From Ehretia macrophylla (taxonomy: Eukaryota > Streptophyta > Magnoliopsida > Boraginales > Ehretiaceae), in NCBI GenBank assembly GCA_037974665.1, contig CM075770.1, positions 1,810,501 to 1,874,500 of the forward strand: a stretch of DNA of 64,000 nucleotides. The letters run 5' to 3'. The notes under the pieces were generated by a model. That model worked only from the letters and a program-made list of their open reading frames with translations, was not told the DNA's origin and ran no database searches. This document shows positions 28,293-41,683 of this stretch, piece by piece (positions within the stretch are counted from its first letter, which is position 1; the number at the start of each line of letters is the position of its first letter). A program made the position numbers and the translations under genes.

Positions 28293-29509
28293 ATGGCAGG
28301 AAGAAACCGTATGGTTCGTGAAGCAATTGATAACCGGCGTGGGTATCCGCCAGAAGGACCCTTTGTCCGAGGTCCTTTGCCAAGGCCTATGCCTCCTCAT
28401 CCTGCTTTGCTGGAGGAAGAACTTGAAATGCAACATATTGAAATTCGCAGGCTTTTGGCTGAAAATCGGAGGCTGGTTGAAGATCGAATTACTTTGCAGA
28501 GAGAGTTAGGTGCTGGCAAGGAGGAACTTCATCGCATGAATCTTGCCATTGCTGATATTCGTGCTGATCAAGAAGTCCATTCAAGGGAACTTATTGAGAG
28601 AGGATTGAAGTTGGAATCTGATCTTCGTGCTACTGAGCCGTTAAAACACGAGGTCACTCAGCTCCGTGCTGAAGTACAGAGGCTGAATTCCATGAAGCAG
28701 GATTATGCTTCCCAGGTACAGAATCTCAATCAAGAGCTTGCGCGATTGCGAGCTGATAACCAGCAGATTCCAGGATTAAAAGCTGAGATCGATGGACTGC
28801 ATCAGGAGCTTTTACGTGCTAGGTTTCTCCTCACCTTTTTTGTTTATAATCACACCCTTTTGACTGTGCTCTATTTACTATGTCTTGCTCTTTATTAATC
28901 AAGTCCTAATCTGATTAAGTTACCCATTTGACTTGTAGGAATGCTATTGATTATGAAAAGAAGGCGAATATTCAGCTGATGGAACAGAGACAGGCTATGG
29001 AAAAGAACTTGCTGACCATGGCACGTGAGGGGGAAAAGCTACGTGCTGAGCTTGCAAGTTCAGATAATAGAGCATGGGCTCCAGGTATATCCTTCTTGCT
29101 TGATATATTTTTTTTTCCTTAAAAATTTCGTAGTTGCATCATTGATCGTTCTTTTGTTCTCCCCTTGCTTTTATAAGTTAGTATCTTATTTGTTGTCTCT
29201 TTTATAAGGTGGACCCTATGGAATTAATTTCAACGGCCCTGATGGCAGCTTTGCCGCACCTTATCGTGAAGGATATGGGGTTCATCTGGTAACCTGCTAA
29301 CAGTCAGCTAATGAGAATTTGATGTGGACATCATTCTATAGCTTTTTATTTATATAAGTAACTAAATTCTAATGGGTTGGAGGTTTATCATTGTCTCCTT
29401 GATTGATGTTTATAATTTTTCTCAGGGCGCTGCTGACAGGGGTCCTGCATATGGCTCCAGTTCTACTTCATGGGGAGGACCTGAGAAACCTCGGATGACT
29501 CGTCGTTGA
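28293..29509 (+). CDS. FLX-like coiled-coil protein (FLC EXPRESSOR family)
   Basis: Four coding exons: 28293-28822, 28939-29084, 29209-29288, 29426-29509, total 840 bases, 279 residues, near the usual size of the smaller FLX-like proteins. The start was chosen because it follows an acceptor site and gives the family-typical N-terminus rich in Arg, Gly and Pro ('[12 protein letters not shown]..'). Residues about 38-225 are a long coiled coil with Glu/Leu/Arg heptads, including '[13 protein letters not shown]' and '[16 protein letters not shown]'. The C-terminus is Gly/Ser rich. FLX family proteins act with FRIGIDA as scaffolds in flowering-time control; other members have roles less well known. 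Which paralogue this is (FLX-like 3 seems closest in size) is a guess. No enzyme motif is present. Confidence 0.88.
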
Positions 29510-32500
29510 AACTTGGATAAGTTAATGTTTAGTGTTCCAGAAAGGCGCTCTTCGTCCTTTTCTGTGTCATCATGCAATATAGCAAGTGGCAAGAAATTGT
29601 GTGCGTATTACATTAATTTGAACATCGTTAGCCTCTTTACTGAATTGTGTAGGATTTGGGATGTTTGGTTTTAATGTTTCCTGTCTTTATTATGCTTAGT
29701 ATGGCTTAGTAGTTAAAACTATTCTGGCTATATAAATCTTGTTTACACTGTTATGTTTTCCTTGCTATATTAATTTATACTACACTTCTTTATAGATGGT
29801 TGGTTGTGGAAAGTGGGTATTCTTACAAGGGAAATGCTTAATAGAATCTGTCTCAGCTAGGTTTTGGAAAGAGATACTATTCAGTGGCGTGGAGGACGGA
29901 AGTGTTTATAGCTGCTGGTCTTTTGGTTTTAAGGAAAAATGTTCTCCGAAAATATTTGGTGGAATTTGTATTCTGGAAAAGAGCGGTCAATGCCTCTGCT
30001 TGTTCCGGTGATAATTGCCGATATTCAGTAGTGGAGTTATATGCATTATGAAGCATTTCACATTGGGGTATTTGATTGTGAATTTGGTAACTCTGTGTTT
30101 GTACGTAAACACAGAAGTTAAAAGTAACAGCTGTAAAGATGCTAAAAGCCGATTCTCTATTTATTTCTTGAGTCTTTCAGTTCAGTGAGTATATTATCTT
30201 TTGGAAGATGTGGAGTTGAATTGGTGTTATAACATAATTATGGGAATGTTCGAGCTTCTTAATACCTGAAAAAGGTTTCTTGCACTTGGATGCTGTGTCC
30301 CCTCTCAAGATACTTAGTATGACATAAGGTCTAGGAGGCTGACCGCCAGCAGTAAGGCAGTGTTACAGAGAATTAGAGTGATGTTTGAGTACTTTGGGGA
30401 CATTAGCTATTTATCATATGCTCTGCTTGTGTTTCACTTTAAGTTGGTTTGTTGTTAATCTTGCATCTCTGCGGTCTACGTTTGATCTAGAGTAGTATAG
30501 ATTTTTCCCTAATCACTTATTGTACTTGATTATATTAAGTGAAGAAAGCATCCTTTAGCCATGAAACCTTGTGATATATAAAATTAGTTTTTTGTATTCC
30601 ATGATATTTCTTAGTTGCTCTCCCTGCGGTTCTGAGTTGGCATTCGGAGGTATGGATGTTGCTGGTGTTGTCTCATTACCATGAGATATGAATATTGTTC
30701 ATGTGAACCATTCTAGAAGTTGCTGCTCCTTGAAGTGTTCTAGAATCGTTTCTTGTGGCTTCTAGTTTGGTAAAGGCTCAAGATACTTTATTGGGATAAG
30801 AGAGAGATTGACATACTATACTGATCTCTCATATTTCTATGGCTGACAGCCTGGCTTGCTCATGCTGATTGTGGACCAGGAATAGGCAAAAAATTTTAGT
30901 CCATGCTTTTGGCCAAAATATGACTCTACTGTGCATATTACGTATCTCCTACCCATGTAGTTGAATGGGAAATTTTTAAATCAGCTTTTGGTACTGAATA
31001 AGGAAACTGGATACCAGCAAGCGTGTGGAAACTAGGAAGTGAGTAAGGCGTGACATTTTGTATTTGATTTCTGAAGGATGGACCTTCAACCTTCGTATAT
31101 TCTCTCTTTGGTGGATTAGCTCATTACCCTTGTTATGTGGTAGGTAGGGCAGTATGCGCAGAGACGCATAGCTGCTTTATAGTCATGGGACGATGGTGCT
31201 TTTGGAGCTTTATGCATATGTATAGATTGGAAATTGATTTCTGGATTTAGCTTGCTTTGATATTTGATAAAGGAGCTTGCCATGCCCTTTGTGATCTAAT
31301 TTCGGTAGCCTATCCAGAATTTGGTTATGCAGCATCCCTGCATCTCCTAATTCTCTACAGTGAGAAACATGTTCCTTTTGTCATTTTATGTGTAGCTTTG
31401 CGTTATTGTTCCGTAGTCAAGTGATTCTGGCTACCTTTCGCGGTTGAGGAATTGCTCATTCACGCACTCAGTAGTTCCTAAACATTGAAGGATGGGCGAT
31501 GGGACGTGCTCTGTGATGAAGGCTAAGTTCTCACGTGAACTTTCATAGGCAAGTATTCTACTTCTGTTATGTAGGTGTTCTTCTACTTGATATGCTTATC
31601 TCTATTTGTATATAGGTGCATCTGGATGTAGATCTATTCCTCTTCTCCTCCCTTCTCCATTTTCTTTCCCTTCTTGCGTTTGGAGTGCACTTGAGAATCG
31701 TCGGCACTCTTCGGGTTCTGTGTATTATTTCTTTGGCCAGTTACATGCTTAAACCGCATTATATGGATAAATTGTACAAGGTTGATTTTTACAGTTGCAC
31801 ACTCGTGTGTTTCTTCCATTTCAAGTTGGACTTTACGAAAATTTCTCCATTTTTTATTGTTTCTGCTATGCTTGGGGGAATGAGCAGGTGGAAATAAGAT
31901 TAGGTGTTCGAAAGAGAGGTGCAGATAACCTTTGAACACCTTTTCAAGACATTGTTGATTTCCTGTGATGACATGTTGTTGGAGAGGGAGGTGAAAAAGA
32001 GCAGAGAAATTGAGGAGAAAAGGAAAAACTGATGCTTCAGAGATAGGCAAGCGATTCAATATGAATAGTTAGCATCCTATATCTACCTAGTACAGGCTAG
32101 AACAAAAACTGTTGACATCAGTCCTGGAACTAGGATTTGGTCGCAAGAAATACTTTAGGTTGACCACTGTACATGGGAAATGATTGTTGTGGGATCATGA
32201 TGTCAGTCAACACTGTACATGGGAAATGATTGTTGTAGGATCGTGATGTCAGTCAAGAAATCAGCGAGGTGTGCATAAACTAATCATGATTTTGCCAATG
32301 GAAATGCTATGTTTTGAGATAGTTTTCAAGATTTGGCATTTGCATATGAAGAATTATTTTGCTTTATTTGGGATGTTCATTGTGAGGGATGATATCTATC
32401 AAGTAACTAGAAGGCAGTAAGACTTATGGAGCATAGTGACCTGTATCACTGGCCACGTGTAGCTTATTGGTGGATAATGATGCATTATTGTAGACCACAG

Positions 32501-35500
32501 ATTACATTGATGGTTGCATATGCAGCTTATTGGTGTATCTGTGATGCTAAGCTCAAATGTCATCTTTTTTTCTAGTAGTGGAGCATCATGTATTCCTTTG
32601 CTGCAGTTGTTGAATGTGAGCGTGATTATCATACCGGAGCAACTGAAGTTCTCCTAGTAGTGTGAAGTAGTTGATTCATACAATTTTGCTGTATGACATA
32701 GTAGCAATCTTCTTTGGTGGATTCTTCATTTTCTTGCACAGTTGGACAAGTTGCTCTTTGCTACTGGACTGCTAATGGATTGATTGGAGTCATTAAGTGG
32801 AATTAGGCGTGATATTACAATTTTAAGCTTCCATGTGGCCATGGAACAAGTAGACCAATGTTTGGGTGAACTGATATTATAAGTGACATTCATATTTCTC
32901 TCCCCCTTAGAAAAGGGCTGGTAACTATTCTGTGCATTTTTCTGTTGTTATTTCTGAATAGAGATTAGATGGAGTAGCATCGCTACTGCATATGGTGGAT
33001 GGGTTGGCTGTATGTAATTAAGTTTTTCTGGGGGAAGTTATCTATGAAATTAGGAGACGGATAATTTCTTTGGAGAAGGTATAATGATAATTTTTTCTGG
33101 CTCTTTCATAATTAAGGCCGTGCTGGAAATATGATAGCAACATTTATGGGTAAGCTGATGTTGTAAGTTCTCTTCATCCTTATTTCCTATGCCCCTGCAG
33201 AAGAAGGCGACTACGATTCTGTATATTTTGTTTAGTATGACTGGAGGATGTTGTCTATGAAATTAAGGAATGGAAATTTGTTTGGGGGATGTACATTTGT
33301 CTTTTGAGTAGGCGATGAGGTGCTGGAATTGCTCGAGAGAGTTCATCCGAGTCATCATAACTAACGCCATGCTGGAAGTATATTGGCAAAATGAGCAGCT
33401 CCATATAGGATTTGCCTTAAATTTTGCATTAGTAGATCTTATTGCTACAATATCATTCTAGGTAGGTAGTTTGTACCCCATTGCCTCTATAGTTTTTGCA
33501 ATTCTGCCGCATCATTCATTTTGCTTGACAGACTTTTTATTTATTTAATTTTTCTATTTTGTACAGATTTTCTTTCCTCTAAATTCTTTGTCTAATTCTT
33601 TGCAGACTGAGAGCCATCAAATGCTTTTCTCTGAGAATTCGTTGAAAGGTAAAGAATGATCAGGTATGATTCTCTTTCTATAGAAATTTAATCCAAGTAG
33701 GATTCTATAAAAATAAGAAAAAATGTGGGAACGTCATCGTGCTTGGCTCTGGAAAGTTTTTTTCCAGAAAATTACTGTTGACTATGTCGGATGGAGTTAG
33801 TTAATGGGTATAAGTGAAGCTTATTTATAACCCTTTTTTCTTGTCAGTAAATGGGAATTTCTAGGTTAATAAAGCGTGCTTTGCTAAAATTAATCTTTGC
33901 ATGCTCTCTAGAGATTTTATCCTTTCTCAAGAATTAAAATGGAGGATGTGCATGCTAATATGCTCACTGGTTAGGGGCAATTCTGTAGAATCTTCTCTTC
34001 TGTGATATTTTTCTTTTCTTTTCTTTTCCACTGGGAAGGCGAGACCTGACGTTCATTCCGATTCTTGTTTCCTTAAAACACCCCCATACCCCACCCCAAC
34101 CCCCACTCCCATCCTTCTTTCTTTTCCCTGCCAAGAAGATTGAAAAGGAGAGGAAGCTCGGCTTTTGATATGTCAGGTCGATTATGTGACAGTTGGGACT
34201 CATCATCATAGTTGCAGTTGAGCTGATTTCAAAAGATAAATATATATATATATTACAATTTTCTTCTGCAAGGTTTTCATGAAATCTATTGAAGTCTTCT
34301 TGCTTATTGTTTCATGAGGCTTTCTTTGTTTTGCCATTGCTTGCCTGAAAGTAATTAGCAGTCTCAATGGATAAGTATACTCCTATTAGAAGCAAGATTT
34401 CATGTTATTGTGCTCAGCTTTTTTTTTTTACACGAATTCCGAATTTAAAGTTGTATTCATCTGTTGAATAATACAAATCGAAGCGCGCAATAGAATTTGT
34501 ATCAGTTTCATTCATTTGATGTGTAAAAGAGTATGTTGTTTTCATTATTTATGTTCGTGTTTGAATCCGTTTGTAGAATCTTGTTTCTCTAACCCTCTCC
34601 CCCCTGGTTTCTCTCTCTAATGGAAGTTTAAAGAACGAATTGTAGGTCTGAAGCTTAGATGAGCATTCCTGGGCGCTGGCTGCCCCAGAAAAGATCGTAT
34701 TTCAGTGTAAAGGTGCTGGCTTGTAGACCAAGGTCTCGAGTTTCGGTCTTTCTCTTGATTGATTTGGTACATATACAGGGATGGAAGTTGCCCCACAAAG
34801 TTCGTAACTTTGGGTGATCCAAAAGAAAAAGTTATTTAAACCGGTCAGGGGCCAGCACCAGTTTTCGTTCTGCCGACCATTCACCCAAAATATTCATTGG
34901 GAGAACTGAGGTCTCCCAAACAAATCCGTCTTCACACCAAGCCAAACTAATAGTTGAATTCTAGTTGTCGTAAATCAATCACAAATGTAGGTTACATTTT
35001 GTCTGCCGTGAAGTAATTTGTTGGGAGAAAATGTTTATAGGAAAAAATATTTTTTTGGAAAATAAACAATGTGAAACATAATCGATGTGAAATAAGGTGT
35101 AATCTTTGTCAACTCAAACTGGCAACGTTCTCGATGGGCCAGATAGAGTTGAACCATAGTCTAAGTCTACAAACAAATATACTTTTTTACGGCAACCAAC
35201 AATAAACAATATGTTAGGATAACTGTATACTTCGGGTTTGAAATTTATTTTTTGACATTGGAGATATACTTTGATTTATTTGATATATGTTTTGGATTGG
35301 GTCGTTGTATTCTGAGGGTTTTAGTTCATATTTAGTTGTTAGGCAACGTGCATGTTTCATTCGATATCAGTAGGTGGTGGTTAATTCGGTTTATGTCTTG
35401 TAGGTTAGTTGAGTGTGAATGTTTTTCTGAGTTAGCAACAATATATATATAAATATATTAACATGTTAAATCAAATCAATTGATTGAATATTTTCAAGCT

Positions 35501-35947
35501 CTTGACAATAATAAAAAAATTAAATAATTATAAACCAATTCGCTAATAAAATGAAAATTTTAATGTTGGACGTGAAGTCATGTTACAATTAATCTTTTTT
35601 TCTTATTGTCTAGGCAATACAATAAATCTTTCTATCGGATAACATGAAAATTTCAGCAATTATTATATTTTCTCGTTACAAATATTATTTATATACTATG
35701 AGATTTTTAATGATAGGTAAATTCAATGTGGTATGTCTACATTGGGTTTTTGTCATAAAAAAAACAAAAAATAAAAAGGAAAACTCTTCTTTCATATTTC
35801 CAATCCCATCCTCAACATGGGTCGGGTCGGTATAGTTGATCCTAATACTAAACCAACCAAGAAGAACAAATCAGAAATAAAAAAAAAAAAAAAAACTCAC
35901 AAAACCCACAAGATAATTGAGTGAAACATTATTATTATTTCATTTTG
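29510..35947. other. 6.4 kb without coding genes; possible long 3' UTR or non-coding transcript
   Basis: Past the FLX-like stop I see no protein with family resemblance. The base make-up looks like plant UTR and intron (T-rich, with many GTATG/TTGCAG-like sites, e.g. 'ctttgcag' at 33598-33605). It contains a near-perfect 47-base tandem duplication (32166-32258) and a diverged tandem duplication of about 270 bases (about 32870-33400). Much of it may be transcribed as an extended or alternatively spliced 3' UTR, but that is inference. Confidence 0.4.
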
Positions 35948-36055
35948 ATGCAAAAGAAATATCCAATAATACAAAAGAGCATGAAGGAATACTCCATAAT
36001 TTCACAAAAATTGCATTACTTCAATAATAATCCAAAATTTGTGTCAACTCAAAAA

Positions 36056-36088
<33 letters not shown>

Positions 36089-38134
36089 CCTCGTAGCTTG
36101 TGTAATAATTCTAGGACAAGCAGCAGATTATGCGTAGCAGGTGATCGGAGCCTTTCTGGGTCTCGTACTGCTAACAAACCTCTCAATCGTTATTGGGTTC
36201 CGACAACAAGCTTCATACTGCTCAAGGTAACACACACACACACATTTAGTAGGTGTTTTTTTCATTTCATTTCATGCTTATTATGTTTGTATTTGTTATT
36301 ATTTTGTTTTTACTGCTTTTTTTTTTTTTTTTTTCATTGTGTATCTACGATGGTTGCATTGCTCAATTAGTAAAAGGAGCTTCTTTTTTATTTTTTTTTT
36401 CAATTATGAAATTGTTTAATGTGACCCATAAAAGAATTTTGGGTTTGGTTTTGTGAAAAATTGTTTAATGGTGTAATTATAACATGAACTAGAAAAGACT
36501 GAAAAAAAAATGTTGTAAATATTACAGATTATACGGACAAAATGCCCTGGAAAGGGTTTGTGGAATGGCAGAAAGTGCACTTTTTTACACTTTTTTTTTG
36601 GGTGTTTTTTAAGCGGACGTTTGCTAGCCCGATAATGCTTAGTTTGGTTCGATTTGGTTCAGTCTTTGGATTTTTGTTTAACTGACTCTGGCTAGTGAGA
36701 TAGTGGGTTTTTTGGTTTGTTTACTCTATGGGATTTTTTCTTTGTTTTTTATTTTGTGGATTTTTCTTAGCCGGACTCCAGCTAGTGGGACAATGTTTGG
36801 CTTGGTTTGGTTTGGTTTGGTTTACTCTTTGGGTTTTTGTTGGTGAAAAATTCCAGGTACATGCAACTGCAGCTGAAACTGATCTGCCGAAATGGTGGGA
36901 GAAAAATGCTGGCCCGAATATGATAGACATCCATTCAACACAAGAATTTCTAGATGCTTTAAGTGAAGCAGGAGATAGATTAGTCATTGCTGAATTTTAT
37001 GGAACATGGTGTGCATCTTGTCGAGCATTGTTTCCTAAGGTGAGCTCTTTTTGCTAGGCGACAAATGTACCCTACCTCTATGCAAAGTCTGATTATCTTT
37101 CTCTTCCAGAGGGATTATCTTGAGGTGGTTTTTTGCATCTCTATATAACAAGATTTAGTCTCTTGTTATTCCACTCTTTCTGTATTTTTATATATAAGAA
37201 AATTTCAGGTTATTCCACTCATTCTGTATCATTATGTCCTGCATTGCTGTTCTCTTAGACGCTGTATTTCGGTTGACCAGATCTGCAAGATTGCTGAAGA
37301 ACACCCGGAGATCCTTTTTCTTAAGGTAAACTTCGATGAGAACAAGTCGTTGTGCAAAAGTTTGAATGTCAAGGTCCTTCCATATTTCCATTTTTATTGG
37401 GGAGCTGATGGCTTGGTGGAATCCTTTTCCTGCTCTCTTGCAAAGGTAGGATTAAACTCATTCTACTCTGCTGATTTGCTTAGATAGCTCGTCGACTGCT
37501 GTGGAAGTTAACTTGTTGCCAAAAGGTGATCATCAGTTGATACTTGAATATGCAAACAAGAAACTGTGAACCAAGTTTGTGGAGTATCTTTGCTTTTTGT
37601 TAGTATCTTATTCTAACTGATAATCTTTGGAGTTCCCTGTCTATTACCATATTGGCTGTTGCGCCACTTGAAGAAGCCAGTTATTAAATTGTCAAAGCTC
37701 ACATATTGCTTTTGTTCCATACGCCTGTATATCTTCCCATACTTTCTTAGATTTCTCGACTCAAGTCAAGACATAACAGTCAAAGATGCTTAATTAAGGT
37801 TATTATGGGGTATACTGAAGCATATTTGTGTGTCTACAAGCCTGTATGCGCACAAATATGCAAATTTACTTGACAAAGTTCATTCACTAGTAACCAGAAT
37901 CGGGTCTATTTGGCTGACTGATCAATTATGTGGCTCTTTCACGCATGTGGCTTTTTCTCACTCTGGCGTAAACGTTCTTGTGTATCTGATAAAACTAAGG
38001 CGTTGACATACTTAATTCCAAACTTCATGCAGCTCCAAAAATTGAAGGATGCAATTGCAAATCATAATAGAGCTCAGTGCAGTGAAAGTGCGTTACGAAG
38101 TAATGGCGACGGATCTGTAGCTCCAGGAGGTTAA
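35948..38134 (+). CDS. Thioredoxin-like 2 (ACHT-type) chloroplast protein
   Basis: Four exons: 35948-36226, 36857-37039, 37281-37445, 38033-38134, total 729 bases, 242 residues. The fold is an atypical Cys/His-rich thioredoxin. Active site WCASC (Cys145 and Cys148), preceded by 'AEFYGTW'; '[17 protein letters not shown]' before the domain and '[19 protein letters not shown]' after it match the thioredoxin-like 2 group. These are chloroplast stroma or thylakoid proteins that pass oxidising or reducing equivalents, for example to 2-Cys peroxiredoxin. The first about 75 residues would be the transit peptide, but here include ten tyrosines in a row (38-47) coded by a TAT/TTA microsatellite. The first exon's 5' part is therefore the least certain; another ATG in frame lies at 35981. 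Confidence 0.88.
36056..36089 (+). repeat. TAT trinucleotide microsatellite inside coding exon 1
   Basis: About eleven TTA/TAT units that, in the thioredoxin frame, encode a run of ten Tyr. The length is likely to vary between individuals. Confidence 0.85.
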
Positions 38135-38632
38135 CCATCAGATTTTACTTCAAGGTAGCATTTCAGCCTCTTTGCCTTATTATGTTGGTTTGCAGTGGAT
38201 ACTAGCTGAGCCTGATTGTACGGAAAGTGAACCACCAGTATATAGTAGGCTTATTAGTTACTAGTTTCTTTTCTCTTTCTTCTGATGGGGGTGAGCAAAA
38301 GTATGGGAGTAATCCCTCTATGTCGTTCCTCTTCTGTTTATGTGTAGAAATGGGAAGTAAAGATATACAGTCACTGTGTCAACAAGTTACATAATGTTAA
38401 ATACATTTTCTGTTCTCCGTGCGACTTGAAATCTTTGAATGCAGAATATAATCAAGATTATGAACTTTCCTCTTTTATATACAGCTCCTTGAAATGATCT
38501 TTACATATTCTGAACACTTTATGAAAATTTGTTCTAAGCTTGATGATCATTCACTCCTGTCTTTCTTCTGGACTTATTGCCGGTAGCATGGCAGACAACC
38601 TTCTCCCTTCCAGGCCATTGTGTTAGTAATTG

Positions 38633-41600
38633 CTAAGTCGAGCGCGGGTGTTTCAATTCTGCTTCCCGCATTCTTGCTTCGAATTGTTTCCATTCAGCAA
38701 TACACCTCGCACGAACCTAGAATTGTGCGAGTTAACTTTAGATTGCGTGTTGTATATTGAAATTTTATGAATAAGCGGCAAAGCTTCTTACCCCTTCCCA
38801 TGGTTTTCTCCCATCCGTAGATTCACCCTGTATGAGACAGATTGTATTAGTTATCAGCCACTTAGAAGCAAGAAAAGATGAGAAATAGGTAAGACAATCA
38901 GTAAATTAAAGGTTTTCCTGGGCCCCGCACATCAGGAAAACTTTGTGTACCGAGCTACCTTTTACCTTTGCAGTAAATCATTTAGAATGGGAAATAGTAA
39001 CTTTACCTGGTTTCCTAGTGATGGAAGGACCATGTGTTGTATCCATTGAGCATCAACAACACCCATCTTTTCATGTGGCCTCTGCATCAACACATACAAT
39101 TATTGAAAAAGATCTTTAAAGGGGGCACATGATATCTTTTTTGTAGTTTCGGGTGGATCCAATGTGATCTTTTAAAATGAGTTTCTCGTTATAAAAAATC
39201 AAAATTAAAAAAAAAAAATTTGTACCTCCACACATCTCCACATAGCAAAATCTAGACCCCATCCATGCACCAAGTCATTCTGAATCATTTGCCAAACGCA
39301 GCGCCAAGAATCTCTTGAGAACACCGGAGCCATTATCTCAACAAACCTAAGAAATTATATTGTTCGATATTCGTTAAATTTCAAAATTAGGATTCTTTCA
39401 TAACATTATAATATTATAAGGGAGATAAATGGAGGTAAAGTGATGATTAGCTATAAACGTTACAAAAGAGATCAATAGAGATTAAGTGATGACGCTATTA
39501 TTTGTAAGTCGATAATGTCAATGCATAGAAAATTCAAAAGTCATTACCCTGCACAGGGGGGCATATGTGGGTTGGGACATTGTCGACGCGTTTCCTTAGC
39601 TTCCCTGTAAGATTTGGACAAGACTTAAGACTTCATTCCATGAATTGCAGTACATAGGAAACTGATATGCACCCAATTTAATGAATAATGGCGACAATCC
39701 TATAAGAAGTGATCCCATTTTTCGCATCGGATCCGGGTACAGCTATATATGAACTTGAATACTATGAAAAGTGATCTACTTGTGGACTTCAACGTTGTTC
39801 CTCTTCTTTGTCAACTTCCATGTCAGGCCTTTCTTTGACACAATTCCAGGCTGAGATATCTCCAGACCATGTTTTTTCACAAGCTTTATGTATCTAACAG
39901 AAAGTACACACCATTTGTAAGAAATCATAACCATGTCTGAAGTAGAATATCATATCAGTAAGCTTTAATGCTAACAAATTTCTTACTCTTCTGCATTGAA
40001 ATGCTCAACACCAAGATCTTCATCCCAGATAAATATGTACTCATATGGGGCTATGATATCCGGATGCAGAAAGCGTTTGGCATACCACCTGAAGGGTTGT
40101 GACCTAATTAGAATTCGGATGATGACAATACACCCGAGAGGAGAATGTTTTACGTTATCTGGGCAATGTTTCACCCCTCTTTTACAAAATAAATGTTATA
40201 ATAAGAACTTTTACTATATAAAGCGAGATAACATATGACTCGAGTAATATATAATAATACTCGTAAAAAGTAGAGAGAGGAGAATACCACTTTGTCTGTT
40301 TCACCACACTGATATGAATTGCTTGTTTTGACCATTCAAACTCGTCCCATTCACTTGTTCTTCCGTCATAGTGAAACAAGACAACTGAGAAGTTCTTGGA
40401 GAACTAGACCAACAAAATTTAATAAAATTATTTAATTTATACTTATACTTGATTAGCTAAATAAGCATTATATAAAATCACATCGAGTGAATGATATTCA
40501 GACCTTGGAGACTATTTTGTTTACAATATGTTTCTGTCGAACTCCTACTGTTATTGTTAGTAGATATTTCGGTTCTGTTGCCGTCTCCTGCAACCAAAAT
40601 TCAACAATGATAATGAAAGGTTAAAACATCATTTTTCAGAGGGGTAAAAAGGAAAGAGAACTCCGTGTCGGTTCGTTAAAAGTTGCACGGTAAACCTTAT
40701 GCTACCTTAATAATCTAATAATCCTTATGGTTTATAATAATGAGACAGAAAACCTCCATTGTTACCAGACACATAATGATAGTGTGCATCTTTCTTGGAA
40801 ATAATAAAGGGATTATTAGTCTATTGTGGCACCATAGGTCTAACGTGCAACTTTGGAGAAATACCAGAAAACCCAAAAAATTATACCTTGCTAGAATTAT
40901 CCGCTAATCCTTGAAGATAAAAGTCTGAAAAAGGTTCAATAATTCCAGGGGGTAATCGTTCAGCTCCGCGAGGATTTGTTGGCACATATATCTGTAGTGC
41001 AGATTGTATATGTGAATCAGTACCTGATCATACAATTTATGAAAAAACATGAACGGTGCATGCATAACTAATAGCCATTCAGTTTACCTTAGAGATGTTA
41101 TGTAATCGAAATTGTTCTAAGCTTGAGTGGTGATTTTTTGAGGAAGCTGGTAATATCCTCCTGATGGTTTCAACCTAGAGAAGATGAAAAATGAAAATCA
41201 GAATCAGCGATCATATCATGCAGAATACTGAGTCAAATTTGTAAGTGCATTGATGTTGGAATAGGAGGGAGTCTTGGCGTAATAGTAAGTTGTTGCCACG
41301 TGACCTGTCAAAGGCTTTAAGTCATAAAAACAATTTCTTACAAAATGTAATTACGGGTTCATTATCATTGGATCTTGCTCATAACATGATTATAATGTTA
41401 TGACTATATCCATTCTCTGCATACAATAAATCCCAATGTTGATTCAAACCTTTCCCGAACTCCATATTTAGCGGAGTTTCATGCACCGGACTACGTTGAT
41501 TGATGTTAGAACGTATAGATATCGTCTAAGTGGACCAACCTTATATAGCCTACGAAAAGACACACCAATGAAGTATCCCATCATAGCACTGCATAAGACT

Positions 41601-41683
41601 ATCAGCAATGGCCATAGTTCTGTAAAGGTTCTGAAAATTCCAACTCTCAATCTGCTCAGAGGGTTGAGAATCTCTTGTCCCAT
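38633..41683 (-). CDS. DUF707 family protein, putative type II membrane protein
   Basis: Twelve exons on the minus strand: 41683-41540, 41174-41088, 40991-40887, 40587-40504, 40403-40288, 40088-39987, 39893-39780, 39604-39548, 39346-39226, 39081-39007, 38827-38792, 38716-38633. Sum 1125 bases, 374 residues, normal for the family. One membrane span is seen near residues 24-43 (WPLLIVLCSAMMGYFIGVSF). The DUF707 body shows 'VLFHYDGRTSEWDEFEWS', 'WWYAKRFLHPDI', 'YEYIFIWDEDLGVEHF' (Asp-Glu-Asp at 201-203, DXD-like), 'ISQPG', 'PPCAGFVEIMAPVFS' and 'GVVDAQWI'. The family is often labelled 'lysine ketoglutarate reductase trans-splicing related', which is a poor name; the DXD-like motif and topology suggest a Golgi glycosyltransferase-like enzyme, but the reaction is unknown. 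No lesion seen. Confidence 0.92.

Noticed and set aside
31616..32059. Open frames of 93 (+) and 141 (-) codons in the region after the FLX-like gene
   Set aside because: They overlap on opposite strands, lack family features and show no splice partners; treated as chance frames.
34640..34890. SINE-like piece ('ggtctcgagtttcgg') with 'ggtgctggc' and 'gccagcacc' at its ends
   Set aside because: The B-box-like text lacks a convincing A box, and the inverted ends are short; insufficient to call a SINE or MITE.
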